Source: a virus
DNA: 40,721 bases
Reading direction: 5' to 3' (one strand)
IMG/VR virus record: IMGVR_UViG_3300025009_000224
Coordinates: 1-40,721 of that record
Made by a program: the position numbers and the translations under genes. Below, in pieces: positions 14,689 to 23,083 of this stretch. Every line of letters begins with the position of its first letter. The stretch's first letter is position 1. The notes below the pieces were generated by a model that saw nothing but the letters and a program-made list of their open reading frames with translations, did not search any database and was not told the DNA's origin.

Positions 14689-15189
14689 ATGGAAAGATAT
14701 TTTGAGATAACAAAACAATCAAATTTATACAATCAGTATATGGAATATAAAGACAATCAAAAAGTAATGTATAATATCTCAAAAGAGTTTATGGATACTC
14801 AAGGAATTGAAACTAATGAATATGCAAATCAAAACGACAAATTTTATATTGTACCTACTGAAAAAGATTTGGATAAATTTAGTAAATCTTTATGCAAGTC
14901 TGTTGGAGAAGGATTAATGGCATTTAAAGTCAGTTCAAAGGCAGGAAAAGCATGGGTTAAAACTTTAGAAGATAAACAAGTCAAGATCAAACATAAACCA
15001 TATGTAGGATTTAGCTTTAGAAATTGTTTAGGCAAGAATCGCTCAAGAATATTTGCTATTGATAGTGTGGTTTATTGTTCATTTGAAAATGAATATGATT
15101 TTGAAGATACTCCAGAGGGGTTTGTAGAACTAAAAGCAAGTGAGTTTTGGAAAATTGTTGAGGATTATGAAGGGAGAAATAAAGAATGA
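14689..15189 (+). CDS. hypothetical protein, 166 aa
   Basis: I choose ATG 14689, which follows GAAAGG just after the previous stop. The longer in-frame start at 14593 would lie inside the previous gene. TTG 14680 is possible but too near the ribosome binding site. Alpha/beta composition, no known motif. Its end overlaps the next start (ATGA). Confidence 0.75.
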   Translation: MERYFEITKQSNLYNQYMEYKDNQKVMYNISKEFMDTQGIETNEYANQNDKFYIVPTEKDLDKFSKSLCKSVGEGLMAFKVSSKAGKAWVKTLEDKQVKIKHKPYVGFSFRNCLGKNRSRIFAIDSVVYCSFENEYDFEDTPEGFVELKASEFWKIVEDYEGRNKE

Positions 15190-15386
15190 CCAAAGGTGAA
15201 TTGAACTATGCAATTCGTCAAGCATTAAATGTATTTGATGAATGGAATGATGTCACAGGAGCAATACCAAAGGGTATAAGTTGGTATTATGAAGCGCAAG
15301 CATGTATTGAAGATGCTGTGAGAATTGGAGCGAAAATTGCTATTCAAGGAATGGATGCTGATTTGAGTGAGATTTTAAATAAATAG
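15186..15386 (+). CDS. hypothetical phage protein, 66 aa
   Basis: It is coupled to the upstream gene by a four-base overlap. Helical, with conserved-looking GAIPKGISWYYEAQACIEDAV, resembling small uncharacterised phage proteins. Function unknown. Confidence 0.75.
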   Translation: MTKGELNYAIRQALNVFDEWNDVTGAIPKGISWYYEAQACIEDAVRIGAKIAIQGMDADLSEILNK

Positions 15387-15434
15387 CTTGAAACGAATCA
15401 ATTATAGGAAATTAAATAGGAGGGAAATAACTAA

Positions 15435-15998
15435 TTGGCATTTCTTAACGAATACATAATTAAAGGAGAAATTACTGAAATACATTTTCAGAAAAAGAAA
15501 GAATTAGGTTTTTGTGTTATTGATACTGAAGACCTACAAAAATTAATAGAATTTGATATGACATGGTTTCCACATTTTAATTATTCAAATAAAAAATACT
15601 ACATTCATGCAAATATTAACTTGGTTAAGGGTAGAGGAAATAAATATAAAAACTCAACTATAAGTTTACAAACTTTTCTAGTAGGAACAAGGACAGGGAG
15701 TAAAAAGATTAGGATTATTGTAGATCATATTGACCACGATACTTTTAATAATAGAAAAGAAAATTTGAGGATAATTACCAATCAGGAAAATTCAGTATAT
15801 CGAAAAAGTAAAAACTCTAATAATAAATCGGGGTATCGGAATGTTAGTAAACGAGATAAGTGGTGGATAGTCCAGTTACAAATAGAAGGTAAAAATACTA
15901 CACTTAAAAAGTTTCCTCTAGATCAATTAAAGGAAGCTGGAGCGTATGCTGAAAAGATGCGTGAGAAATATTATGGTGAATTTGCCGGAGGCACTTAA
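15435..15998 (+). CDS. HNH homing endonuclease with AP2 DNA-binding domain
   Basis: This 187-aa protein starts with TTG 15435 after AGGAGGG. Residues 97-121 form the HNH core (VDHIDHDTFNNRKENLR, with the following NQEN), where His98 and His101 lie in the catalytic and metal-binding region. Residues 132-185 form an AP2-type DNA-binding domain (SGYRNVSKRDKWW and a closing helix). Such free-standing homing endonucleases cut related phage genomes lacking them and spread by repair. It is surrounded by small genes with no intron evident. Confidence 0.88.
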   Translation: MAFLNEYIIKGEITEIHFQKKKELGFCVIDTEDLQKLIEFDMTWFPHFNYSNKKYYIHANINLVKGRGNKYKNSTISLQTFLVGTRTGSKKIRIIVDHIDHDTFNNRKENLRIITNQENSVYRKSKNSNNKSGYRNVSKRDKWWIVQLQIEGKNTTLKKFPLDQLKEAGAYAEKMREKYYGEFAGGT

Positions 15999-16051
15999 TA
16001 CATAAGTCAAATAAAAAACTGAATTCATGAGATGAAAGGAGTCAAAATAAA

Positions 16052-16207
16052 ATGTTGCAAGTAGATAGTTTGTATGAAACTAAAACAGAAATTGATGGTA
16101 AATGGGTAATTGCAAGACTAATTAAAGATTCATTTTTAAATAGATTCAAAGATGCTATTCAAATTATATTAGGCAATGCTGAAGCAGTTAAATTTTATAA
16201 ACAATAA
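16052..16207 (+). CDS. hypothetical protein, 51 aa
   Basis: ATG 16052 follows GAAAGGAG. The product has a short beta hairpin (YETKTEIDGKWVIARL) followed by a helix. Its end contains the ribosome binding site of the next gene. Function unknown. Confidence 0.6.
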   Translation: MLQVDSLYETKTEIDGKWVIARLIKDSFLNRFKDAIQIILGNAEAVKFYKQ

Positions 16208-16220
16208 AGGAGAATTGAAA

Positions 16221-16400
16221 ATGGAAGTTGTTATTACGAATAAAAATATGAGTGTTGTAAATGCAAAGAAATCAATGCAATTTGATTGCCCTAATTGTGA
16301 CCATAATCAAATTACAAAAGCATGGAATTACACACATAATTATTGTCCTCATTGTGGAGCAAAAGTGATTTGGAATATAGAACCATCTGAAATATTTTGA
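16221..16400 (+). CDS. zinc-ribbon protein, 59 aa
   Basis: ATG 16221 is eight bases after AAAGGAG; a longer in-frame start overlaps the previous gene. It has two knuckles, Cys23/Cys26 (CPNCDHNQ) and Cys42/Cys45 (CPHCGAKV). It is almost entirely ribbon. Function unknown. Confidence 0.8.
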   Translation: MEVVITNKNMSVVNAKKSMQFDCPNCDHNQITKAWNYTHNYCPHCGAKVIWNIEPSEIF

Positions 16401-16427
16401 CATCAAAAGAAAAGGAGGAATAAAAAT

Positions 16428-16601
16428 ATGGATTTACAAACTAAAAACTCTCTTAAATCTAGTCTTGCAATTTTATTGGCAGTTGAAACCCTAGAATATG
16501 AAAATCAAAATTATTTGTCTGGAGACAACAGGAGTAGATCATTGGCGAAAATTGAACTTATTAAAGATATGATAAATGACATCAATGAAAATATTAAGTA
16601 A
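16428..16601 (+). CDS. hypothetical helical protein, 57 aa
   Basis: ATG 16428 follows AAAAGGAGG at a good distance. Two amphipathic helices (SLKSSLAILLAVETLEYE and IELIKDMINDINENIK) with a polar loop between suggest a helical hairpin. Function unknown. Confidence 0.65.
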   Translation: MDLQTKNSLKSSLAILLAVETLEYENQNYLSGDNRSRSLAKIELIKDMINDINENIK

Positions 16602-16650
16602 ATGAAAAAAGAATTTGATTCTATAAAATTTAAGAAAGTAGGATATCAAA

Positions 16651-16872
16651 ATGGCAAAATTGTATAAAGTAGAAATGTATATATTAGATCCAAATGATTA
16701 TTATAGTTGTTTTGACAATATTATTGCTGACTGTGAGAATGCGACAGATATTTATTTTAGATGTTTCAATGAGCAGGAGGCTGAAGTGGAATGGGATGAT
16801 GGTATAAACCTTAATCAAAGAGATTGTACATTGGAAAGTCATCGAAACTATTTTAAGAAAGTAGGAAAATAA
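16651..16872 (+). CDS. hypothetical protein, 73 aa
   Basis: It starts after AGAAAGTAGG. A beta-rich N-terminus (KLYKVEMYILD) is followed by Cys residues at irregular spacing and an acidic middle. It stops two bases before the next start. Function unknown. Confidence 0.75.
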   Translation: MAKLYKVEMYILDPNDYYSCFDNIIADCENATDIYFRCFNEQEAEVEWDDGINLNQRDCTLESHRNYFKKVGK

Positions 16873-16874
16873 TT

Positions 16875-17162
16875 ATGGCAAAGTATCGTAAGAAACCAGA
16901 AATAATTGAAGCAATTACATTTGACGAGTTTTTAGAATATGGAAGAAACAATGGAGAAAATATAGTATGTGATATGCCGTGGTCATTTAGCTATAATGGG
17001 TATCCTATTACACATGAAAACGATGAATGCTATTTAATTCTTACACTAAATGAAACATATAGATTCACGCCACAAGACATGTTAATTATAGATTCACATG
17101 GTAAAATACGTCCGTGTGGATTAGATACATTTGAGAAGATGTACGACTTAGTTGTAGAATAA
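16875..17162 (+). CDS. phage PGDWI-type conserved protein, 95 aa
   Basis: The opening KYRKKPEIIEAITF and closing MLIIDSHGKIRPCGLDTFEKMYDLV match the common small phage family that reads YRKKPVVIEA..GDWII..GE.YPCKPDIFEKTYE. The family is widespread in phages of Bacillota and has no known function. Confidence 0.75.
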   Translation: MAKYRKKPEIIEAITFDEFLEYGRNNGENIVCDMPWSFSYNGYPITHENDECYLILTLNETYRFTPQDMLIIDSHGKIRPCGLDTFEKMYDLVVE

Positions 17163-17187
17163 CCCAATGACAGAGGAGTATGATGGG

Positions 17188-17370
17188 ATGTCAATATATA
17201 CAACGAAAAATGTCACATATTTTTCAATTATAGATAATGATGAAAATGAAATCATTTTAATACAAAAGACTTGTTGGGATTGTGTGCAACGAATTGGAGA
17301 AGAGTGTGGCATTGACGGTCATGAAGTTTATATGGATAGTGAAATATGTAGTAGTTTTGAAGAATCTTAA
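17188..17370 (+). CDS. hypothetical protein, 60 aa
   Basis: ATG 17188 is nine bases after GAGGAG (17173-17178). The upstream in-frame ATG 17167 has no ribosome binding site. A beta-rich N-terminus is followed by Cys residues (CWDC, EECG, EIC). Function unknown. Confidence 0.7.
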   Translation: MSIYTTKNVTYFSIIDNDENEIILIQKTCWDCVQRIGEECGIDGHEVYMDSEICSSFEES

Positions 17371-17384
17371 AGGAGTTTGATTCG

Positions 17385-17585
17385 ATGTTTAAAATAATTT
17401 GTAGCACATGTAGTAATGAAGTTAATTTAATTAAACCAGAAGACGAGGAAGAACGTACATATGATGAAGATGATGGTTGGTATGTTACTGAAGAAAAATT
17501 AAGTAAATTTGATTTTCATGGTGAACATGATCAAATTTGGATAACTTGTAACGCTTGTGACACAAGGGTTTGGATGTTCACATAA
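17385..17585 (+). CDS. zinc-ribbon protein, 66 aa
   Basis: It follows AAAGGAG. Cys6/Cys9 (CSTCSNEV) and Cys55/Cys58 (CNACDTRVW) bracket a very acidic insert. Typical small phage zinc ribbon with unknown partner. Confidence 0.78.
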   Translation: MFKIICSTCSNEVNLIKPEDEEERTYDEDDGWYVTEEKLSKFDFHGEHDQIWITCNACDTRVWMFT

Positions 17586-17625
17586 TCACATAAATCTCAT
17601 ATTTGAAAGGTAGAAGGGAATGATT

Positions 17626-17868
17626 ATGATAACATTTAACGAAGATACAGAAGTAGAAATAAATATATATAAATGGAATGGTGAAGATCAGGTTGATATT
17701 GAAATTGATTATGGAGGATTTAGTTCGTTAGAATTGTCAACTTCTTCAATGAAAGAAGCAGACATATTTATCAGAGCGTTAAAACGAGCAGTTGTAAAAG
17801 TAAATAAGTACAAAGTTAATGAGGATGGAACTGTTGATGGGAATGGGACAATAGACAGAATCATATAA
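17626..17868 (+). CDS. hypothetical protein, 80 aa
   Basis: Either ATG 17620 or ATG 17626 can be used. I prefer 17626, six bases after GAAGGGA. The product is alternating acidic beta strands followed by a helix (KEADIFIRALKRAV). Function unknown. Confidence 0.72.
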   Translation: MITFNEDTEVEINIYKWNGEDQVDIEIDYGGFSSLELSTSSMKEADIFIRALKRAVVKVNKYKVNEDGTVDGNGTIDRII

Positions 17869-17914
17869 TATGAAACCACTGTTTTAATCTATAATATAAA
17901 AGGAGATTAATAAA

Positions 17915-18214
17915 TTGGGATATATAATAACCAAAGCAGGTAAAAAGATAGAAGTAGATAATGAAGAAGAGGTAATTGCTGAGAATGTAGTCCTAATTAG
18001 TTATGATGCTATATTAAAAGATAATTATGTAATTAATATTTTTAAAAAAAATATGTGGGAAAAGGGTTCTGGTTCAGAATTTGTAACTGAAATTATAATA
18101 GAGCATAAACCAAATAATGAGGAAATAATGTATCATATGGTTCAAAATGGTGTGAATCGAGCTAGTGGTTATGCCTCTATTGATAAAATTAAAGTGTTGG
18201 ATTTTAAGGATTAA
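17915..18214 (+). CDS. hypothetical protein, 99 aa, TTG start
   Basis: TTG 17915 follows AAAAGGAGA. Beta-rich with a C-terminal IDKIKVLDF strand. No motif or membrane segment. It lies just upstream of the VbhA-like gene. Function unknown. Confidence 0.72.
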   Translation: MGYIITKAGKKIEVDNEEEVIAENVVLISYDAILKDNYVINIFKKNMWEKGSGSEFVTEIIIEHKPNNEEIMYHMVQNGVNRASGYASIDKIKVLDFKD

Positions 18215-18229
18215 GGAATTAATAAAAAT

Positions 18230-18397
18230 ATGAATAAGCATGACAAAATAATCTCAAACATTAAAGCATCTATGGCAATTGAAGGATTAAAACCTAGCGA
18301 ATATGCTTTGAGTTTAATTGAACAGTATGCAAACGGAAAAATTACTGTAGAAGAATTTATAAGTAAGATTAAAGAGAAGCATAATATTGAAAATTAA
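18230..18397 (+). CDS. VbhA-type antitoxin without a Fic toxin partner, 55 aa
   Basis: The 55-residue product matches the VbhA antitoxin fold: a first helix with SMAIEGLKPSEYA, then a helix ending in EQYANG, then KITVEEFISKIK. Residues 14-19 (S-M-A-I-E-G) fit the inhibitory motif (S/T)xxxE(G/N) with which such antitoxins block the ATP site of Fic AMP-transferases. No Fic protein (HPFx(D/E)GNGR) is encoded in the window, so the gene is an orphan here. ATG 18230 follows AAGGAA at spacing 12. A phage could use it to neutralise host Fic toxins; that is inference. Confidence 0.72.
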   Translation: MNKHDKIISNIKASMAIEGLKPSEYALSLIEQYANGKITVEEFISKIKEKHNIEN

Positions 18398-18421
18398 AAA
18401 TGCTATTTGAAAGGAGGATTT

Positions 18422-18685
18422 ATGCAAGAAGACATTATTTACGTTGTTTATTTTGATGGAAAAAGATATGAAAAAGAAGGATTAAAGATTGCTTACCTAA
18501 ATAAAAGTTATGCAAAGCAAATTATTACTACTGAAGCAAAGAATAAGGCCAAGGATAAATATGATGAAGAGGTTACAAGTAAGACGTTTAAATATTGGTA
18601 TGAATTAACTGAAGAACTACAAAAAGTGCTAATTAATAAAATGAAAGAAAGATTTACGATTGTAAAATATAAACCGTGTTTATAA
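18422..18685 (+). CDS. hypothetical protein, 87 aa
   Basis: ATG 18422 follows AAAGGAGG, part of an ATTTGAAAGGA copy (18405-18415). Beta strands (IIYVVYFDGKRYE) are followed by Lys-rich helices. Directly downstream of the VbhA-like gene. It carries no Fic motif and its function is unknown. Confidence 0.75.
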   Translation: MQEDIIYVVYFDGKRYEKEGLKIAYLNKSYAKQIITTEAKNKAKDKYDEEVTSKTFKYWYELTEELQKVLINKMKERFTIVKYKPCL

Positions 18686-18732
18686 ATCGGGATTAAACAC
18701 AATATTGATGTATTAGAAAGGAAATAATTGTT

Positions 18733-18993
18733 ATGAATATAAGAAAAGACTTATTTAAGATTTTTCAAGATAATAAAGATCAATACGACTTATATGAAAA
18801 AGTAATAATCTTTATTGAAAAAGCAATAGAGGATACAAAAGGAGAAGAGAATGCAGAATTTTATCATACAGCAAACATATTATTAGATAGTATAAATAAT
18901 GCAGGATGGGAAGATCGCCACTCTCAACAAATTCAATCATTGTGGGATATTCGAAATAAGATTACGAGTAAATATTATAAATATTTATATTAG
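18733..18993 (+). CDS. hypothetical helical protein, 86 aa
   Basis: It follows GAAAGGAAATAATTGTT. Helical with a charged surface; no motif. Last gene before the operator-controlled promoter at 19026. Function unknown. Confidence 0.72.
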   Translation: MNIRKDLFKIFQDNKDQYDLYEKVIIFIEKAIEDTKGEENAEFYHTANILLDSINNAGWEDRHSQQIQSLWDIRNKITSKYYKYLY

Positions 18994-19025
18994 CTTAAAA
19001 TCCAAATTTGCAAGTAAAATAAATA

Positions 19026-19070
19026 TTGTAATTCTGCAATAACTAAGATATAATTATTGTAGGATTACAA
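19026..19070 (+). promoter_or_regulatory. promoter covered by a 17-bp inverted repeat (operator)
   Basis: TTGTAA (19026-19031) and TATAAT (19049-19054) are 17 bases apart. Left arm 19026-19042 and right arm 19054-19070 are inverted copies of TTGTAATyCTrCAATAA matching at 15 of 17 positions, separated by 11 bases. The repeat covers the -35 and flanks the -10, as for a repressor site. Transcription would start inside the right arm, so it is more likely a DNA operator than an RNA hairpin. Confidence 0.6.
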
Positions 19071-19094
19071 AATAAGAAAAGAGTTGATACACAT

Positions 19095-20417
19095 ATGGGC
19101 AGTTCGCTCGCAGGTGATTCACAATTAAATTTTTTCCCAACGGAAACTTGGGAGACATATCGTTTACTAGGTTTACTTGGTAGAATCGATATTGATTATT
19201 ATAAGAAAAGTTATTTAAAAGAATACTACACAGAAAAAGGAATATATCAAGAAATTGCAATGAGGTCACTCGACAACCAAGTACCTATTGAATACTCATA
19301 TTTTGACAAATGGTTAAATGATAAAGATTATGAGAAAATTAAGCAATATTGTGAATTTACATTGGGATATGGAGATAAATTTCCTATTACAGTTTTTGAT
19401 GGTTTTGCAGGAAATGGTGATTTTTTAGATGTATTTAAGTCATTTATTCCTAAGAAAAATAATAGTAATGATTTTTTATTAATTGCTAATGAACTAGAAG
19501 AAGGAAGATTTAGGACAATACAATCCAATAAAAACATTGATTATTGTTACAATTCTTCATTTGAAGAGTTAAAAGAAATTCCAAAATCTTCAATCTCATT
19601 AATGTTGCTGAATCCTCCATATGGCATAACTAACGGTCAGAGGAATGTCAAGAATTACATTTCTCAAATCCTTAAAAGAAATTTAATTTATAATCATCCT
19701 TCTTCAAAAGATTACAAAACAGGATACATAGCATTTGTTATCCGTAAAGATGATTTTCTAGATTCTCTAGACATATTATCCAAAAACTTTGATATCCTTA
19801 AAAACTCAATCTATAAAACTAATCCAGAAGAATATGCTAAATTTAAACAATATATTTTTGTAGCTCATCTTAAACGCCATCCCTATGACCTATCTAATAC
19901 CTTACAAGCAATGGACTTCCAGAAACAGTACAATGAAGTAAAAGCAATCATCGAATCTGAACCAGAATTCAACCTCAGACAATACAATACTTATCAATCC
20001 ATGAATTATCCTTACATTGATTATGATACTGCAAAAGAAAATAATAAATATATTAAATCTCCTACTACTCACATTAGCAAAAATGATTCTATATGGAAAT
20101 GGGTTAAAGGTATTACTGAATTAAAAGATTTGGGTGAAGAAAAATTAGTTGTTCCCAAACCATTAAAATTAGGAGAAATAAGCAATCTCCTTGCATCTGG
20201 AATGATTAATGGAGAAATATCATTAGAAGATGGTACTGGTAGACATGTTGCTATTGGTGGCACTAAAAGTATTGAGAAAAAAGAAGTAAGTAAATACAAA
20301 GATGATAATGGTGAAAGTTTTACAGAGACAAAAATTATCAAAATGAGTTTGCCTTATCTTAATATTTTATGCTCCGATAACGGTAAATTAGTAATTAAAG
20401 AGTTAGGAGGAGAGTAA
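19095..20417 (+). CDS. adenine-specific DNA methyltransferase (DUF6094-like, NPPY type)
   Basis: The 440-aa product has the class I methyltransferase core: FDGFAGNGDFL (101-111) binds S-adenosylmethionine, acidic residues at 133-136 end the second strand, and NPPYG (173-177) is the catalytic loop for N6-adenine methylation. The N-terminal FFPTETW recalls the YYPTP lead-in of DUF6094 proteins. A later strand reads FVIRKDDFL. The C-terminal 150 residues are an accessory region that could recognise DNA. No separate restriction gene is seen. It shares an operon with the DEAH helicase starting four bases after its stop, behind an operator-like promoter. Genomic self-modification against host restriction is a reasonable inference; the target site is unknown. 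Confidence 0.8.
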   Translation: MGSSLAGDSQLNFFPTETWETYRLLGLLGRIDIDYYKKSYLKEYYTEKGIYQEIAMRSLDNQVPIEYSYFDKWLNDKDYEKIKQYCEFTLGYGDKFPITVFDGFAGNGDFLDVFKSFIPKKNNSNDFLLIANELEEGRFRTIQSNKNIDYCYNSSFEELKEIPKSSISLMLLNPPYGITNGQRNVKNYISQILKRNLIYNHPSSKDYKTGYIAFVIRKDDFLDSLDILSKNFDILKNSIYKTNPEEYAKFKQYIFVAHLKRHPYDLSNTLQAMDFQKQYNEVKAIIESEPEFNLRQYNTYQSMNYPYIDYDTAKENNKYIKSPTTHISKNDSIWKWVKGITELKDLGEEKLVVPKPLKLGEISNLLASGMINGEISLEDGTGRHVAIGGTKSIEKKEVSKYKDDNGESFTETKIIKMSLPYLNILCSDNGKLVIKELGGE

Positions 20418-20421
20418 TAAT

Positions 20422-22995
20422 TTGATACCATATCTTAGAACAACAGATAAAAATACAATAAATTGTAATGCTGATTTAATAATTTTAGATTCAAATGAAC
20501 CAATATTAATTTCTCTATGTGATTTACATATCAAAAATAGAAAAATATGTGCTGATATTATCTCTCATTCTTATTCAATTACATTAAGAGATAGAGAAGA
20601 TATATTCTTTGAACAAACATTGTATGGCAGAGAAAATCATTACAGATATAAATCAGATAGAATGGAAAATGACTTAACTCATACAATTATTTATAACACA
20701 AAGATTAATGATTATTGTATTAATTGGAATAATGAAGATAAGAATGAGATTATCACAAAGTATTTAAGGAATATTCATTATTTGCCCGTGACTAGTGAAA
20801 TTGTGGGTATGATTTTAGATAAATATGAAGTAGAGAAAGCAAAATATAAATACGGAAGTTATGGTTGTGTAGAAGAATGTACTGTTTATACTAATAATCA
20901 TATGTATACTAATTTAAAAGTGTATAAAATTAATGTAACTTGGTTTAAACAGAGTTTAAATGCTTTGACTTTAGTTGGATATGCAGAAGATTTTGATTGG
21001 AATGAAATTGACGATATTGAATCGTACATTTTTAAATTTTTACAACCTATTAAGGAACGATTAAAGCAGAATGTTAGAGTTTTGTTTGATCCTAAGAATA
21101 TTAATCAGAAAATGTTTGAAGGTAAAATGAAACCATTTGAAGGTCAAGTTCCAATTATTCAAGCAGGATTAGAGGTTTTGAAAAGAAGTAGGTTTGTTTA
21201 TTTGGCTTGTACCCAGGGGTTCGGGAAGAGCTTAAGTGCAGCAAAAATTAACCATTGTCACTTATATCAAAAGAAACAAAATTATGTTACTTTGATTATG
21301 GCTCCTGCAATTACATTATCTCAATGGAAAGATGAGATTAAAAATAGTATTGGTGATAAAATTAATATTTACACAATCAAGAAAACATCTGAATTTATTA
21401 ATATTTATAATAAAACTCATTTACAATTTGATAGACCAACATATTTCCTTGTTGGAAAAGAAACGTTTAAATTAGATGCAAAAAGAGTTTCTGGAATCAA
21501 TATTAGAACAATGGAAATAAAGTATAAAAAAGAAGTACAAAGTGGAGGATATTATAGTTATTCTCAAATCAAAGAAATCAAAGAGAAGATTACTATCGCA
21601 TGTTGCCCAGACTGTGGTAGACCATTGCAGAACGAATTAAGGAAAAAGGAAGATGTATTTTTTACAGCAAAAGATTTTGAAGGTAATCCTAAGAAAAGTA
21701 ATTATAAATGTTCAAATTGTGATGCAGTTTTATGGCAATCTACATATGACAAGACAAAGAAAAGTAGTTTAATAAGATTTATTAAAACTAAGAATATTCA
21801 TTTTGATTCTGTCGGGATCGACGAAGCACATCAGAACAGAAATGGAGAATCGATTATCGGTAATTCTACTAGGACATTATTTAATTATGCTAAGAAAATA
21901 TTGTTGCTCAGTGGTTCCAGTAACTCAGGATATAGTTCAAGTTTCCACAGTTTATTATTGGGATTAATACCAAATAAACTCAAAGCAAATGATGTTATGG
22001 AAATGGAAAAATTTATTAAGACTTATGGAACATTAATGGCAGTCTCTAAAAAGAAAGATGGAGAATACTATCGTTCAGGTCGTAGTGAAATTAAAGATAG
22101 CGAATTCAAGGAGATAGAAGGCGTGAATCCAATTTGCTTTGCTAAATACTTAGTTGAGAACTATATTTTTGCCACTTTAGACGATCTAGGAAAGGATTTG
22201 CCTGACTTAAATGAGTTCTATGTACCTATCAGTCAAACAGATGAAATGGAACGCTTAGAGAGGCATTTATGGGGAGAGATTAAGTCAGCAAACGCTTTCA
22301 ATGCTAAAATGTACGAAGATTCTATTGTAAAACATTATATTAATAATCCTTTTGACTGGAATTCTATTCCTATTAATCGTGGTGAAGAAAGTTATAAAGA
22401 AGTTCAACCAAGATGTATTAATGATTGTATTTTACCTAAAGAACAAAAATTATTAGATATTGTATTGCAAGAGGTATCAGAAGGAAGGAAATGTTGCGTC
22501 TATGTTGACTTTAATAATGGTGGAGAATATATGCAATCAGATACAATTGCAAAAAGAATCGAGTCTTTATTAATCAAAAATAATATTCGGTGTTTTACAC
22601 TTAGGACATCAGTGGCTACTTATGATCGAAAAGAATTATTGGACAAGAAAAAAGACGATTTTCAAGTATTAATTACGAATGCAAAATTAGTGGAAGTGGG
22701 ATTAAATCTTACATACTTATCCAGCTTTATAAATTTCATGCCATCTTATCATTATGAAACTGTTGCTCAGAGTAATAGGCGTGGTTATAGAGCTAATAGT
22801 ACATTAGAAAATAGGATTTATCATCTTTATTATGAAAATAGTTGTGAGAATGGAATTATTAAGAGATATCAACGCAAAATGGCAGAAGCACAAGCAATTG
22901 AAGGTAAATTTGACGCTTGTTTGGAAGATGATGATTCTATAAGAACTGCTAGTAAATTAGGGAAAAAGATCAATGAGGGAGTCGGCATAAAGTAA
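20422..22995 (+). CDS. large SF2 DEAH-box helicase/translocase with inserted zinc ribbon
   Basis: It is 857 aa from TTG 20422, nine bases after GGAGGAG. Motif I is CTQGFGKS (Lys269), motif II is IDEAH (467-470), motif III-like is LLLSGSS, and the C-terminal RecA lobe ends in motif VI QSNRRGYR (783-790). A four-Cys ribbon (CCPDCG about 394-398 and CSNC about 430-433) is inserted between motifs I and II. The N-terminal 250 residues are unlike known domains. This outline fits SNF2/type-III-like translocases that accompany methyltransferases in modification or anti-restriction modules. It probably works with the upstream methyltransferase. A role in replication is an alternative. Confidence 0.82.
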   Translation: MIPYLRTTDKNTINCNADLIILDSNEPILISLCDLHIKNRKICADIISHSYSITLRDREDIFFEQTLYGRENHYRYKSDRMENDLTHTIIYNTKINDYCINWNNEDKNEIITKYLRNIHYLPVTSEIVGMILDKYEVEKAKYKYGSYGCVEECTVYTNNHMYTNLKVYKINVTWFKQSLNALTLVGYAEDFDWNEIDDIESYIFKFLQPIKERLKQNVRVLFDPKNINQKMFEGKMKPFEGQVPIIQAGLEVLKRSRFVYLACTQGFGKSLSAAKINHCHLYQKKQNYVTLIMAPAITLSQWKDEIKNSIGDKINIYTIKKTSEFINIYNKTHLQFDRPTYFLVGKETFKLDAKRVSGINIRTMEIKYKKEVQSGGYYSYSQIKEIKEKITIACCPDCGRPLQNELRKKEDVFFTAKDFEGNPKKSNYKCSNCDAVLWQSTYDKTKKSSLIRFIKTKNIHFDSVGIDEAHQNRNGESIIGNSTRTLFNYAKKILLLSGSSNSGYSSSFHSLLLGLIPNKLKANDVMEMEKFIKTYGTLMAVSKKKDGEYYRSGRSEIKDSEFKEIEGVNPICFAKYLVENYIFATLDDLGKDLPDLNEFYVPISQTDEMERLERHLWGEIKSANAFNAKMYEDSIVKHYINNPFDWNSIPINRGEESYKEVQPRCINDCILPKEQKLLDIVLQEVSEGRKCCVYVDFNNGGEYMQSDTIAKRIESLLIKNNIRCFTLRTSVATYDRKELLDKKKDDFQVLITNAKLVEVGLNLTYLSSFINFMPSYHYETVAQSNRRGYRANSTLENRIYHLYYENSCENGIIKRYQRKMAEAQAIEGKFDACLEDDDSIRTASKLGKKINEGVGIK

Positions 22996-23007
22996 GAAAT
23001 AAAAATA

Positions 23008-23036
23008 TTGACATTTATAATCAAATAATGTATAAT
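23008..23036 (+). promoter_or_regulatory. perfect consensus vegetative promoter with -10 dyad
   Basis: TTGACA (23008-23013) and TATAAT (23031-23036) are 17 bases apart, matching consensus fully. The -10 lies in the palindrome ATGTATA-atc-TATACAT (23028-23044), a possible repressor site. It drives the lipoprotein gene and the genes after it. Confidence 0.8.
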
Positions 23037-23083
23037 CTATACATAGGACAAAAGATAAAAACAAAAAGGAGGAAGCAGACCAA

